A model generated the notes under the pieces. The model was not told the origin of the DNA. It did no database searches and saw only the letters and a program-made list of their open reading frames with translations. DNA of 64,000 nt from an uncultured Lachnospiraceae bacterium (lineage in GTDB: Bacteria > Bacillota > Clostridia > Lachnospirales > Lachnospiraceae): positions 1 through 64,000 of the forward strand of contig CAJUGD010000021.1 of the NCBI GenBank assembly GCA_910586205.1, read 5' to 3'. Both the position numbers and the translations under genes were made by a program. Shown piece by piece: positions 42,877 through 51,134 of the stretch (position 1 is the stretch's first letter; every line of letters starts with the position of its first letter).

Positions 42877-44001
42877 TTAAGAAAGCATCCCTAAATGATA
42901 CAAAGTAAGGGCATAAATCTTGGCATTGGTTATCAAGTCCTCCATTTTCATCCACTCATTCGGATTATGCCCAATCCCCTTCTGCCCCGGAAAACTTGGG
43001 CCAAAGGGAACAATACCTGGCATGGCTTTGGCATATGTTCCGCCTGTAGTCGTCACCGGAGTTCCGTCCTGCCCTGTAACCATCTCGTAACAATGCTTCA
43101 TTACCCCCATCATAGGGCTGTCTTTCTCAAATACCACCGGATTGTAATTGTGAACCAAAACAACCAGAAGCGCTCCTGCCTTTTCCTGGATTTTATCCAG
43201 GATCTCCTGGATTCCATATCCTCCCGGATAACTTAAGGAAGCCTCAAAATAAGGTCTTCCCTCCTCTGCGGCAAGCTTGTAATTCCGCATTTCCATTACT
43301 CCATATTCCGGATGGACAAAATCAATGCCCAGACGGTCTCCATTGTTCTTGGCGCCGATAAAATACTGGGTAATAAATGCAAAAAAGTCATCCAAACTGC
43401 TGCCTTTTTCTTTGTCCTTCCACGCCCATACACGGACAACTGCCCGTCCCCGCTCGGCATAAACCACCGGAAATTTGCAGTCCGGAGTAAAACCATAGAC
43501 AGGAGCTTTCTCCCGCTCCAAATAATACTTCAGATCCCCAAAACCTGATTCCTCATCACATCCAAAAATAATGCGGATCCGCCGCTTCGGCTCATAGCCC
43601 AGCCGCTTTAAGGCATAAAGCCCGTAAAGACAGGCCATCACTGGTCCCTTATTGTCCAGAATCCCCCGGCTGTATATGGTGCCGTTTTCCACATATCCGC
43701 TAAAAGGCGGCTGTCTCCAGCCGTCCCCCACAGGCACTACATCCACATGGCCAATGGCGCAGACATAGTCTGCGCCCTGGCCATATTCTGCATAGCCAAT
43801 ATAATTGTCAAGATTCGTTGTGGAAAATCCCAGCCTGCTGCTGATTTCCAGAGCCTTATCAAGAGCAGCCCTGACTCCGCTGCCAAAGGGTGCGCCCTCC
43901 TTGGCCTCCCCCTTCACACTATCAATCCTTACCAGCTCCAAAATCCCCTCAATCATGGAATCCTTTAAAGCTTCTGTCTCTTTAAGAATCCTATTTTCCA
44001 T
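42877..44001 (-). CDS. M20-family dipeptidase (PepV/Sapep-like)
   Basis: A 374-residue zinc dipeptidase. Metal ligands are visible: His and Asp in GHVDVVPVGDGW, Asp in GILDNKGPV, Glu-Glu in GCDEESGFGD, Asp in FTPDCKFPV and a late His in GIGHNPNEW. It is about 70-90 residues shorter than PepV, so the lid domain is reduced. GGGGAG precedes the ATG. It lies between the asparaginase and CutC genes and would split dipeptides in the cytosol. Confidence 0.85.
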   Translation of the reverse strand: MENRILKETEALKDSMIEGILELVRIDSVKGEAKEGAPFGSGVRAALDKALEISSRLGFSTTNLDNYIGYAEYGQGADYVCAIGHVDVVPVGDGWRQPPFSGYVENGTIYSRGILDNKGPVMACLYGLYALKRLGYEPKRRIRIIFGCDEESGFGDLKYYLEREKAPVYGFTPDCKFPVVYAERGRAVVRVWAWKDKEKGSSLDDFFAFITQYFIGAKNNGDRLGIDFVHPEYGVMEMRNYKLAAEEGRPYFEASLSYPGGYGIQEILDKIQEKAGALLVVLVHNYNPVVFEKDSPMMGVMKHCYEMVTGQDGTPVTTTGGTYAKAMPGIVPFGPSFPGQKGIGHNPNEWMKMEDLITNAKIYALTLYHLGMLS

Positions 44002-44029
44002 AAAACTCCCCTGTTCTGTATACGAATCT

Positions 44030-44983
44030 TTATTCTTCTATGGGCGCCATCCGGGTCTTCATATAATTATCCATCCACTCCTGAGACGCCACTTCCATGG
44101 TACAATGTCCGTCCTCCTGCCGTGTCACCAGATATACCGTTACCCCCAGCTCCTCGGTACAGACAGCAATGGAAAATCCTTCGATGTTTGTTGCCACTCC
44201 CCACTCTCCCTTATGGTTCATGGCAATCAGGGACAGATCCCCGGCTTCGCCCCGACGCTCCTTAAGCTCCCGATCCAGTTTTGCCACAGCCTTTTCACAG
44301 GCATCCTGGGGATGTATGCCTTCTCCCATGAGACGCACAATCTCATAAGAAATACATCCCTTCATCAGATCCTCTCCCAAACCGGTAGCCGCTGCGCCGC
44401 CAATCCTGGAATCCGCATAAAACCCGGATCCGACAATAGGAGAATCGCCAACCCTGCCCTTTTTCTTCATAAACAAACCACTGGTGGATGTGGCAGCCGT
44501 CATCTTTCCCTGTGAATCCAGGCACACCATTCCTACTGTGTCGTGGCCAGAATAAGGCTTTAAGGTCTGGCTCACTTCCTTTACCCGTTTCCGGTAATGA
44601 GCCTTTGCACGGTCTGTCAGCATGTTTTTGCGCTCAAAGCCTTCCTTGTGAGCAAATTTCTCCGCGCCCTCCCCCACAAGCATACTGTTTACCTTTTCAT
44701 GGCTTAAGCGTCTTGCAATGGACACCGGGTTTGCAAAATCCTTCAGCGCCGCCACAGCCCCCACATCAAAGGTATCTCCGTCCATAAACGCTGCATCCAG
44801 CTCCACTTCCATCTCCTCATTGGGCAGACCGCCGTATCCTACCGATTTATAATAGGGAAAATCCTCCACCTCACGTACTGCCGTCTCTATGGCATCACCG
44901 GCATTCCCCTTTTCCTTCAAGATTTGACAGCCCTTTTCGACTCCCTCTGCCGCCATTCTCCAGGTTGCTATCATACCCCACAT
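44030..44983 (-). CDS. N4-(beta-N-acetylglucosaminyl)-L-asparaginase/isoaspartyl peptidase family (Ntn hydrolase)
   Basis: A 317-residue T2-family Ntn hydrolase. The autocleavage site is GHDTVGMVCLD, where Thr becomes the nucleophile; SRIGGAAATGLGEDL supplies substrate-binding residues and GDSPIVGSGFYAD is the conserved loop. No signal peptide, so it acts in the cytosol. GGAGG precedes the ATG. It lies in a PTS operon followed by a dipeptidase. That context favours glycosylasparaginase activity, releasing Asp from an imported sugar-asparagine (inference). Confidence 0.85.
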   Translation of the reverse strand: MWGMIATWRMAAEGVEKGCQILKEKGNAGDAIETAVREVEDFPYYKSVGYGGLPNEEMEVELDAAFMDGDTFDVGAVAALKDFANPVSIARRLSHEKVNSMLVGEGAEKFAHKEGFERKNMLTDRAKAHYRKRVKEVSQTLKPYSGHDTVGMVCLDSQGKMTAATSTSGLFMKKKGRVGDSPIVGSGFYADSRIGGAAATGLGEDLMKGCISYEIVRLMGEGIHPQDACEKAVAKLDRELKERRGEAGDLSLIAMNHKGEWGVATNIEGFSIAVCTEELGVTVYLVTRQEDGHCTMEVASQEWMDNYMKTRMAPIEE

Positions 44984-45010
44984 AGCACGTTCCTCCTCAT
45001 ATCATAAGCC

Positions 45011-45538
45011 TTAATAGCACACATCCTTTTTCAGCTTTTCCAGCTCCGGGCCGTCCTGCTTTGCCATGGCTTTTGCTACGCTGCAGATATTTTTCAAGGC
45101 ATCATTCAGTCCCAATCCGCCCTTTCTCGGGGTTTTCACAATGACCACTTTGTCCTTATAATCCCGGATGGTATCCACATTTTCCTCTGACATTGCCGCA
45201 AAAGCTTTTACATCGGTAGTTGTATTGATCTCATCCGCCACACGGGCAGCCATAGCTCCATAATCCAGGAAGTTAAAAGCCGGCCCGCAGATCACTACAT
45301 CCGGCTGCAGCTTCTTGACCATGGCGCACAATTTCCGGCTGACCTCCTGCGGATCTGCCAGATAGGTACCGTTGCCGCAGCAGAGGCAGGCAATCACATG
45401 TCCGTCTATGTCCTTCAAAAACGGCTGCATCATGACAGCCGGACCTACCGGCTCCTTTTTCCCAGTCAATGGTACCATAGTATCATCCTTTGTGCCAAGT
45501 CCTGATTGAATCTGATCAAAAATCATCACAATTTTCAT
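45011..45538 (-). CDS. Truncated GrdB-like protein (glycine reductase component B N-terminal region)
   Basis: A 175-residue protein resembling the N-terminal half of GRDB (glycine/sarcosine/betaine reductase selenoprotein B): CGNGTYLADPQEVSRKLCAM, DVVICGPAFNFLDYGAMAAR and a later SEENVDTIRDY. Full GrdB is about 435 residues with a selenocysteine near residue 350. This one ends at a TAA, so the redox half is absent by design rather than through a UGA misread. It is followed by the asparaginase gene and preceded by PTS IIC, all on the minus strand. Role unknown. Confidence 0.65.
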   Translation of the reverse strand: MKIVMIFDQIQSGLGTKDDTMVPLTGKKEPVGPAVMMQPFLKDIDGHVIACLCCGNGTYLADPQEVSRKLCAMVKKLQPDVVICGPAFNFLDYGAMAARVADEINTTTDVKAFAAMSEENVDTIRDYKDKVVIVKTPRKGGLGLNDALKNICSVAKAMAKQDGPELEKLKKDVCY

Positions 45539-45572
45539 AATTTATTTACCCCGTCTTTCCATTTCTGATTCA

Positions 45573-46907
45573 TTATAGATCATCAAAGGATAAATCATCC
45601 AGAGACAAATCATCCTCATCATCCGCTCCGTCCTTGTTCCCAGTCTCATCTGACAGGTACTGTTTATCCATCATCTTAATAAACGGCATGTAGAGGAACA
45701 CACCTAACACCAGAAGCAATCCCTGAAGAATCGCTCCCTGCCAGCCCGTAGCCAGGAATCCAGAAAGGATCACCGGCATGGTCCAGGGAATCGCCACGCC
45801 GCTGCACAGCGGAACCAGCCCTAAGCTCATGCAGAAGTAGGAAATGATGATGTTGATGGTAGGAACCAGCATAAAGGGAATCAGCATCATCGGATTCAGC
45901 AGAATCGGAAGACCGAAAATAATGGGCTCATTGATTCCAAATACCCCCGGAATAAACGCCAGCTTTCCAAGTTCCTTGATTCGCTTTGACCGGCAGAACA
46001 AAAGCATGGCAATCAGCAGGGACAAGGTAGAGCCTGCTCCGCCAAAGGTAGCAAATAAATCTTGAAACTGCTGGCAGATAATGTTGGGAATCTCCTGACC
46101 TGACTGAAGCGCTGCCAGGTTCTCTGCAGACAAGGTCTGTAAAATCGGGTTAAATACCGCACCCACTACCGATCCGCCGTTAACACCGAAAAACCAGAAG
46201 AAATGCAGGAAAATATAAGCGATCACCATTGCCGGCAATGTGTTTCCAAGTTTTAACAGCGGTGTCTGAAGAATCGTAAATACAAAATTAAAGGCATTCT
46301 GGTACGGGGTCATGGCAAAAATCATATTGATGATAAAAAATACCAGCACAGACATACCCGCCGGAATCAGAGCCGCAAAAGACTTTTCCACTGTAGGAGG
46401 AACACCATCCGGCATTTTGATAACCCAGCCCTTGCTGTCCACCCAGGCATATACATGGACTGCTGCAAATGCACAGATAATCCCCACGAAAATACCTTTG
46501 GATCCCACCCATCCCAGAGGAATGCCGGTAACAACAGAATCATTAAACAAAATCTCATATGGCATAATCAAAAACCAGCACACCAGAGAAATGGCTGCGC
46601 CAAACAGCCGATCCACCTTTAGTTGGTCTGCAAAGGAATAGCCAATACCAATCACAGCCAGCACTGCCATGATAGAAAAAGTTGCGTCCGTTGGTTTTGA
46701 AAAATAAGTTGCCCAGTTATCGCCAAAAAACTGCGCCCAAAACTGTGTCCATCCCGGAATCGGGAAATTGGCAATCAAGAGGAAAAAGGATCCTACAATC
46801 AAAAGAGGCATTGACAGAAGAAATCCGTCCCGAATGGCAATCAGATATTTATTTCTGCCGATCTTTTCTGCCAGCGGCATAAGAACCGTTTCCAATTTAT
46901 GTAACAT
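45573..46907 (-). CDS. PTS lactose/cellobiose-family IIC component
   Basis: A 444-residue membrane permease of the CelB/ChbC type. It has about ten hydrophobic segments, the FFWFFGVNGGSVVGAVF signature and FGINEPIIFGLPILLNP, which holds the sugar-binding Glu of the family. It ends with an acidic tail of about 20 residues, rich in Asp, that is not usual for ChbC. It follows IIB and IIA genes of the same family in one operon. Confidence 0.92.
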   Translation of the reverse strand: MLHKLETVLMPLAEKIGRNKYLIAIRDGFLLSMPLLIVGSFFLLIANFPIPGWTQFWAQFFGDNWATYFSKPTDATFSIMAVLAVIGIGYSFADQLKVDRLFGAAISLVCWFLIMPYEILFNDSVVTGIPLGWVGSKGIFVGIICAFAAVHVYAWVDSKGWVIKMPDGVPPTVEKSFAALIPAGMSVLVFFIINMIFAMTPYQNAFNFVFTILQTPLLKLGNTLPAMVIAYIFLHFFWFFGVNGGSVVGAVFNPILQTLSAENLAALQSGQEIPNIICQQFQDLFATFGGAGSTLSLLIAMLLFCRSKRIKELGKLAFIPGVFGINEPIIFGLPILLNPMMLIPFMLVPTINIIISYFCMSLGLVPLCSGVAIPWTMPVILSGFLATGWQGAILQGLLLVLGVFLYMPFIKMMDKQYLSDETGNKDGADDEDDLSLDDLSFDDL

Positions 46908-46938
46908 AATTCATTTACCCCCTGTTAAATTTGGCTGA

Positions 46939-47259
46939 TTATTTTGCTTCCTTCATCAGCTTAATGGCTGACTTCAGAACCTTCTCCCCATCCATCATTC
47001 CGTATGCCGTCTGGTCAATGACCTGGATGGGAATCCCTGTAGAGCCATACTGATTAACGATTTCCTGATAACGGTATTTTACCTGCGGCCCCAAAAGAAT
47101 CACATCCGGATGCTTTTCTGCCACAATCTGTCCGATCTTCCCGTCCGGAAATGCCTCTACCTCGATGGGAAGATTATGGCTGTTGGCCACTCCCTGCATT
47201 TTGCTTGCCAACATACTGGTAGACATTCCTGCACTGCAAAACAAATAAACCCGCTTCAT
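46939..47259 (-). CDS. PTS lactose/cellobiose-family IIB component
   Basis: A 106-residue IIB protein with the phospho-cysteine in VYLFCSAGMSTSMLA and the GPQVKYRYQEI segment. It passes phosphate from the IIA gene product encoded 36 bases upstream to the sugar on the IIC permease. GGAGG precedes the ATG. Confidence 0.92.
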   Translation of the reverse strand: MKRVYLFCSAGMSTSMLASKMQGVANSHNLPIEVEAFPDGKIGQIVAEKHPDVILLGPQVKYRYQEIVNQYGSTGIPIQVIDQTAYGMMDGEKVLKSAIKLMKEAK

Positions 47260-47294
47260 AATTAAACCCTCCTGTTAATTTTAGTTCTGCTTTT

Positions 47295-47627
47295 TTACTC
47301 CCCTAATCTCTTTTCTAATGCCGCCATCTTCTCATAACTTGCGATCATTTCTTCCGCAATGATCTTAAAATTCTCCGCACTCATTAACTGATCCTCTGCA
47401 TGAATCAGAATCAGAGAGCCGCCCACCATGTTTCCCTGGGCCTCCTTTTGCAGAAGGGAAAAATGGGCCTCATGTCCCTTTAAAAATTCCTTCTGCCCTG
47501 CGGCAATACATTCCCTTGCTTCCTCGAAGCTTCCCTGCTTTGCCTTCTGGATTGCCTCAATGTAGCTGGATCTTGCCGTACCCACACTTGAAATAATCTG
47601 AAAGCAAATCATTTCCAAGCCTTCCAT
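47295..47627 (-). CDS. PTS lactose/cellobiose-family IIA component
   Basis: A 110-residue helical IIA protein. It has the phospho-His in LILIHAEDQLMSAENF and the N-terminal IISSVGTARSSYIEAI. GGAGG stands eight bases before the ATG. It is the first gene of the operon; the upstream region holds a TATAAT box at 47707-47712 and a 15-bp palindrome at 47769-47783. Confidence 0.92.
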   Translation of the reverse strand: MEGLEMICFQIISSVGTARSSYIEAIQKAKQGSFEEARECIAAGQKEFLKGHEAHFSLLQKEAQGNMVGGSLILIHAEDQLMSAENFKIIAEEMIASYEKMAALEKRLGE

Positions 47628-47800
47628 ACCTTGGTCCTCCTTTACTTTTTTCCAGGAAATGCAGCCCGTCGGTGTGACTTACTGCACTGCTTATTTGGTT
47701 GCCCTTATTATAAGGCGCATTTTCTGTTTTGTGTCTGAATCCCGTTTCACAGCTATTAGGAAAAAAACAAGGAACCGTTCCTTACATTTTAGCACAAAAT

Positions 47801-47831
47801 AAAAAGTGCGTAACCTTTGGTGGATACGCAC
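47801..47831 (-). terminator. Terminator of the injection-system gene block
   Basis: On the minus strand GTGCGTA and TTACGCAC pair, followed by TTTTTATTTTG. It lies just beyond the stop of the last gene of the block (47858). Confidence 0.8.
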
Positions 47832-47857
47832 CCTTCATTCTCTTAAATCACCTGTTT

Positions 47858-48568
47858 TTATCCTTCCCCCTCAAACACAACCCCAAACTGCCTAAATACC
47901 TCCCGGCAGACGTGGATATTGTAAGGCCCTGTTGCCTTTAAAAGCGCAATCTCGTCTCTTTTCAGGACTGCCTTTCCCGTTGGAGATTTGATCCGTTCCC
48001 GGTAAATGCGCTCTGCAATCTCCATCCTGGGGGCGTCCATGGAACATTTAGACTCATAATAAGACATTGCATCCTCAAACGGCATCATCAGAACCTCCAA
48101 AATATGTCCGCCGTGTTCAAGCCAGTCCTCATAATTGTCGTGGCTGAAAATCTGGCCTTCTTCCCCCCAGAAACCTGCCGTCACAAAGGGCAGGCTTTTT
48201 TCTCCGGCCTTTATCTCAAAAAGGATTGACAGAGCCTCTGCCATATCTTGAATATCCTCCGGCGCTCCCCTGTAATGAGACCGGGAATATTCTTCCGATA
48301 AAACCAGCTCTGTCCTCTGGCTCATAAAATCACAGAACATACCGAGCATCAGCTCATTCTCCTCATCATTGGAAAAGACCAGGGCCGCCTTCTCCCTCTC
48401 ATCATTATCCACTACATAGATTCCCCCGGACCATTTATTCTCATCTAAGGTAAACGGGTACTCCGCTAACATAACGCCGTGGACACAAGAGGCCAGGATA
48501 CACCCCTCCCACAATTTATGGCTTTCTATGACCAATCGGTTGATCGGTTTGTCTTTAAAATCACTCAT
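47858..48568 (-). CDS. Hypothetical protein, candidate immunity or accessory protein
   Basis: A 236-residue acidic soluble protein of no family I recognise. Features seen: VIESHKLWEGCILASCVHG, several acidic clusters, no signal peptide and no membrane segment. It is the last gene of the block, 57 bases after the putative HNH nuclease gene, and its acidic character is what one expects of an inhibitor of a basic nuclease. That role is inference from position and charge only. Confidence 0.45.
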   Translation of the reverse strand: MSDFKDKPINRLVIESHKLWEGCILASCVHGVMLAEYPFTLDENKWSGGIYVVDNDEREKAALVFSNDEENELMLGMFCDFMSQRTELVLSEEYSRSHYRGAPEDIQDMAEALSILFEIKAGEKSLPFVTAGFWGEEGQIFSHDNYEDWLEHGGHILEVLMMPFEDAMSYYESKCSMDAPRMEIAERIYRERIKSPTGKAVLKRDEIALLKATGPYNIHVCREVFRQFGVVFEGEG

Positions 48569-48624
48569 TTGTTCCCCTTATCCGGTACTCCATCTAGCCG
48601 GTAATTCAGTAAATCCATCACCTG

Positions 48625-49554
48625 CTATTTCCGTATTTTATCAATTTCCTTTCCCACGTTCCGATTTAAACTGCCTGCAAAATCACACGGGTTGTCCAAA
48701 GCACAGATTTCTTCGTATTCCTTAATAATACTGGGAGGATGAGGAGGCAGCTTTCTTCCCTTTTTCTCCTGATTCGCTCTGCATAAATGCTGGCATTCAA
48801 AAAGCTTATACTTCTTGGTTCCCGACGGAGGAGTATATGGAATCTGTTCGTCTGCCTTCTTCTCGCAATCTATGCATGGACAGCCAGGCCATTCATCCTT
48901 TTTAATCATATTGGCGCCAATGGTCAGAAAGGCCCCGTTGCAGAACCGGTTGCATCCGCCTTTTGACCTGGTCTGAATATGATCCACTGACCACTGTTCC
49001 TTTGAAAAGGACCCGGAATAGGGAATCATTTCCGTTGACTCAAATATCACCTTCTCACCGTCCATATACAGATCGGATCTCATGGTCAAATCATTCGCCA
49101 CTAAGTTTGCCCGCACAAAAATGGATCTCTGGAAATTGGTAAAACCAGCCGTGTTATAAAGATCAGCCCCTTTGAGAGCATTCATCCCAGCCGTAATTTC
49201 ACCTTCCGTTATTTCCGGCAGGGTCAGAACCCTCTCCGTGCTGCTATCCCCCGCCAAAGGATAGAGATTGGCAAAAAATTCATTGAATTTCTTATTTTTG
49301 TTCCTTTTATTTCTTTTTTCAAACTTTTCTGCCATTTTTTCTAAGGCGTCCTTCGTGGTTACAGCGCCGTATTTGCTGTAAGCAATCAATCCCATGGCTT
49401 TTTTCCGCGTCTCTGGATTACTCCATACGCTTTTTCCATAAGGCAGACGGGAATTGCACTTTAAAAACGGATCACAAGGACATAAGTCAGGAGGTTCACA
49501 GTCATTTGGCTTTACGGCTTGAACCGCTGCAGGCTTTGCACCAGTCTCATTCAT
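48625..49554 (-). CDS. Putative HNH-nuclease effector
   Basis: A 309-residue basic, Cys-rich protein. The segment WSVDHIQTRSKGGCNRFCNG followed by ANMIKKDEWPG has the D-H...N...N pattern of HNH endonucleases. Cys clusters (CEPPDLCPC, CPCIDCEKK, ECQHLC) could bind zinc. A Lys/Arg-rich stretch (FEKRNKRNKNKKF) lies near residue 85. GGAGG lies eight bases before the ATG at 49554; its start overlaps the preceding gene by eight bases. Placed downstream of the spike and tip genes, it is the best candidate for a delivered toxin. Confidence 0.65.
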   Translation of the reverse strand: MNETGAKPAAVQAVKPNDCEPPDLCPCDPFLKCNSRLPYGKSVWSNPETRKKAMGLIAYSKYGAVTTKDALEKMAEKFEKRNKRNKNKKFNEFFANLYPLAGDSSTERVLTLPEITEGEITAGMNALKGADLYNTAGFTNFQRSIFVRANLVANDLTMRSDLYMDGEKVIFESTEMIPYSGSFSKEQWSVDHIQTRSKGGCNRFCNGAFLTIGANMIKKDEWPGCPCIDCEKKADEQIPYTPPSGTKKYKLFECQHLCRANQEKKGRKLPPHPPSIIKEYEEICALDNPCDFAGSLNRNVGKEIDKIRK

Positions 49555-50002
49555 CAATCTCACCTCCTAATGTCTCGATCCGCTCCAATCCCAGGTTCAC
49601 ATAGCCTCGCCGCAGCAGGCTCTCTGCCAGAGCCAGATTAATCACATACGAAACCTTTTTATAATTGGGAACCAAAAACACAGGGAGTAACCCCATAGGC
49701 TTTACCGCGCTGACTGACCCATCCGGACAAAACCTGGCGTTCTCCACTGCTTGTTCCTTAGGATGAAACGCCCAAAAATCCGGTTTCTCTCTCCCCTCCA
49801 TCACACAGGGAATAAAGTCCATATTCGGCAGATACTGCTCTAGCAGTTCCTTAAAACGATTGCTGATCAAAGGGCAGGGGCTAAGGGTAAAATCTGGCTC
49901 CTCACCCTTTTTTTCCATGCTGCAGATCAGGATATCTTTGTCATGATTCTTCATTTTCATCCTGCATCCGCCCTCAAAAGGCTTCAATAAAAAATATTCC
50001 AT
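49547..50002 (-). CDS. Hypothetical protein of the injection-system block
   Basis: A 151-residue soluble protein without a recognised family. It contains KPDFWAFHPKEQAVENARFC and ends with ESLLRRGYVNLGLERIETLG. GGAG precedes the ATG. It is translationally coupled to the putative HNH effector (8-base overlap), which fits a chaperone, adaptor or immunity role; none can be shown. Confidence 0.5.
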   Translation of the reverse strand: MEYFLLKPFEGGCRMKMKNHDKDILICSMEKKGEEPDFTLSPCPLISNRFKELLEQYLPNMDFIPCVMEGREKPDFWAFHPKEQAVENARFCPDGSVSAVKPMGLLPVFLVPNYKKVSYVINLALAESLLRRGYVNLGLERIETLGGEIDE

Positions 50003-50033
50003 AGGTCTGCTCCTAATCCCTGAATCTCAATCA

Positions 50034-51104
50034 TCAATAGCCGCAAAACCGGACCTGTTCTCTCTGCTGCCCATCCATTCCATAATAATCTCTGTGGGCA
50101 TCATTAAAGACAGCCCCTTCCATATCAGCCCCGGAAAAGTCCGCACATTCAATGGCACTGAAGGTAAAATCTGCATTCTTTAAACAGCAGTCTTTAAAGC
50201 TGGCCGGCTCCAAATCAGGACGCACCCACGAATCACCATTGATTTTACAAGAACTGCGGGTTCCCTCCAGTACAGACTCCCGCAGATCGGCCCGGTCAAA
50301 CCGCGCCCCCGGAATCCAGGCTTCATTAAAACATACGTTTTTCATGCTGCTGCCGCAAAACCAAGTCCCAGTCAAATCAGTGCTCCCAAAGTTACATCCG
50401 TCCAGATTGCAGCCGCTGAAATCACATCCCGTCAAATCAAGTCCGGAAAAATCCCATCCGGAAAAATCCAGCCCTCCAAAATCCCGGAACCGGTACACAT
50501 CCTTTTCCTTTTTGTCAAACCATTCCTTCATTTCTTTCGGCTCCATAAAAGGAGTAAAGCGGCGGCACACCCAGCCATATCCCATATATTCACAGACACG
50601 CACCCGAAACTCCGGGGTAAGTCCCATACCCTCTAGCGTAAGTCCCATTACAGCCCTCTTGCAAGCCATATTCACATATTTCCAAAAATACTCTGCTGTC
50701 AGGCACATACAATAATTCAGGACACGCTCTGAAAGCTTTGTCCGGTATTTTTTCGCCGGCGCCGCTGCCGCCTGAATCATTTCTTCAAAAAAGGAAAAAA
50801 TCCCGCCTGCGTCAATCTCCCCTGCCTGTGCCTGCCCTAAATCTGCATACCAATCCGGTCCGTATACCAGAATGGGAACCCGGTAATCATGTTGGATGAA
50901 TCTGGTGCGAAGCATGGTAACCTCCATATATTCCACATCCGGATACCCCTGCTTCTGCATCTTTTTAACCTGCATACATGCTGCCTGCAGAGATTCTCTA
51001 AAAGCATCTGACAATTCCTCTATATGAGAAAAATAATAGTCATTCACCCCAAGCAAGGCTTTATTCACAATTTCCCCGTACTCATTTCTGAAGTTATCAT
51101 CCAT
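50034..51104 (-). CDS. Pentapeptide-repeat protein of the injection-system block
   Basis: A 356-residue protein. Residues 1 to about 205 are helical and unrecognised; then about 20 consecutive pentapeptides A(D/N)LXX follow (for example LDFSGWDFSGLDLTGCDFSG), forming a right-handed beta helix to residue about 340. GAGGTGAGGG precedes the ATG. Pentapeptide-repeat proteins near VgrG-like genes in other bacteria act as effectors or adaptors. It sits between the spike gene and the putative effector module. Confidence 0.75.
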   Translation of the reverse strand: MDDNFRNEYGEIVNKALLGVNDYYFSHIEELSDAFRESLQAACMQVKKMQKQGYPDVEYMEVTMLRTRFIQHDYRVPILVYGPDWYADLGQAQAGEIDAGGIFSFFEEMIQAAAAPAKKYRTKLSERVLNYCMCLTAEYFWKYVNMACKRAVMGLTLEGMGLTPEFRVRVCEYMGYGWVCRRFTPFMEPKEMKEWFDKKEKDVYRFRDFGGLDFSGWDFSGLDLTGCDFSGCNLDGCNFGSTDLTGTWFCGSSMKNVCFNEAWIPGARFDRADLRESVLEGTRSSCKINGDSWVRPDLEPASFKDCCLKNADFTFSAIECADFSGADMEGAVFNDAHRDYYGMDGQQREQVRFCGY

Positions 51105-51134
51105 ACCCTCACCTCAAATCCAAATTGCACCCCT

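Noticed and set aside
45011..45538. Selenocysteine read-through to extend the GrdB-like protein
   Set aside because: The stop is TAA, not TGA, and only 27 bases separate it from the next gene.
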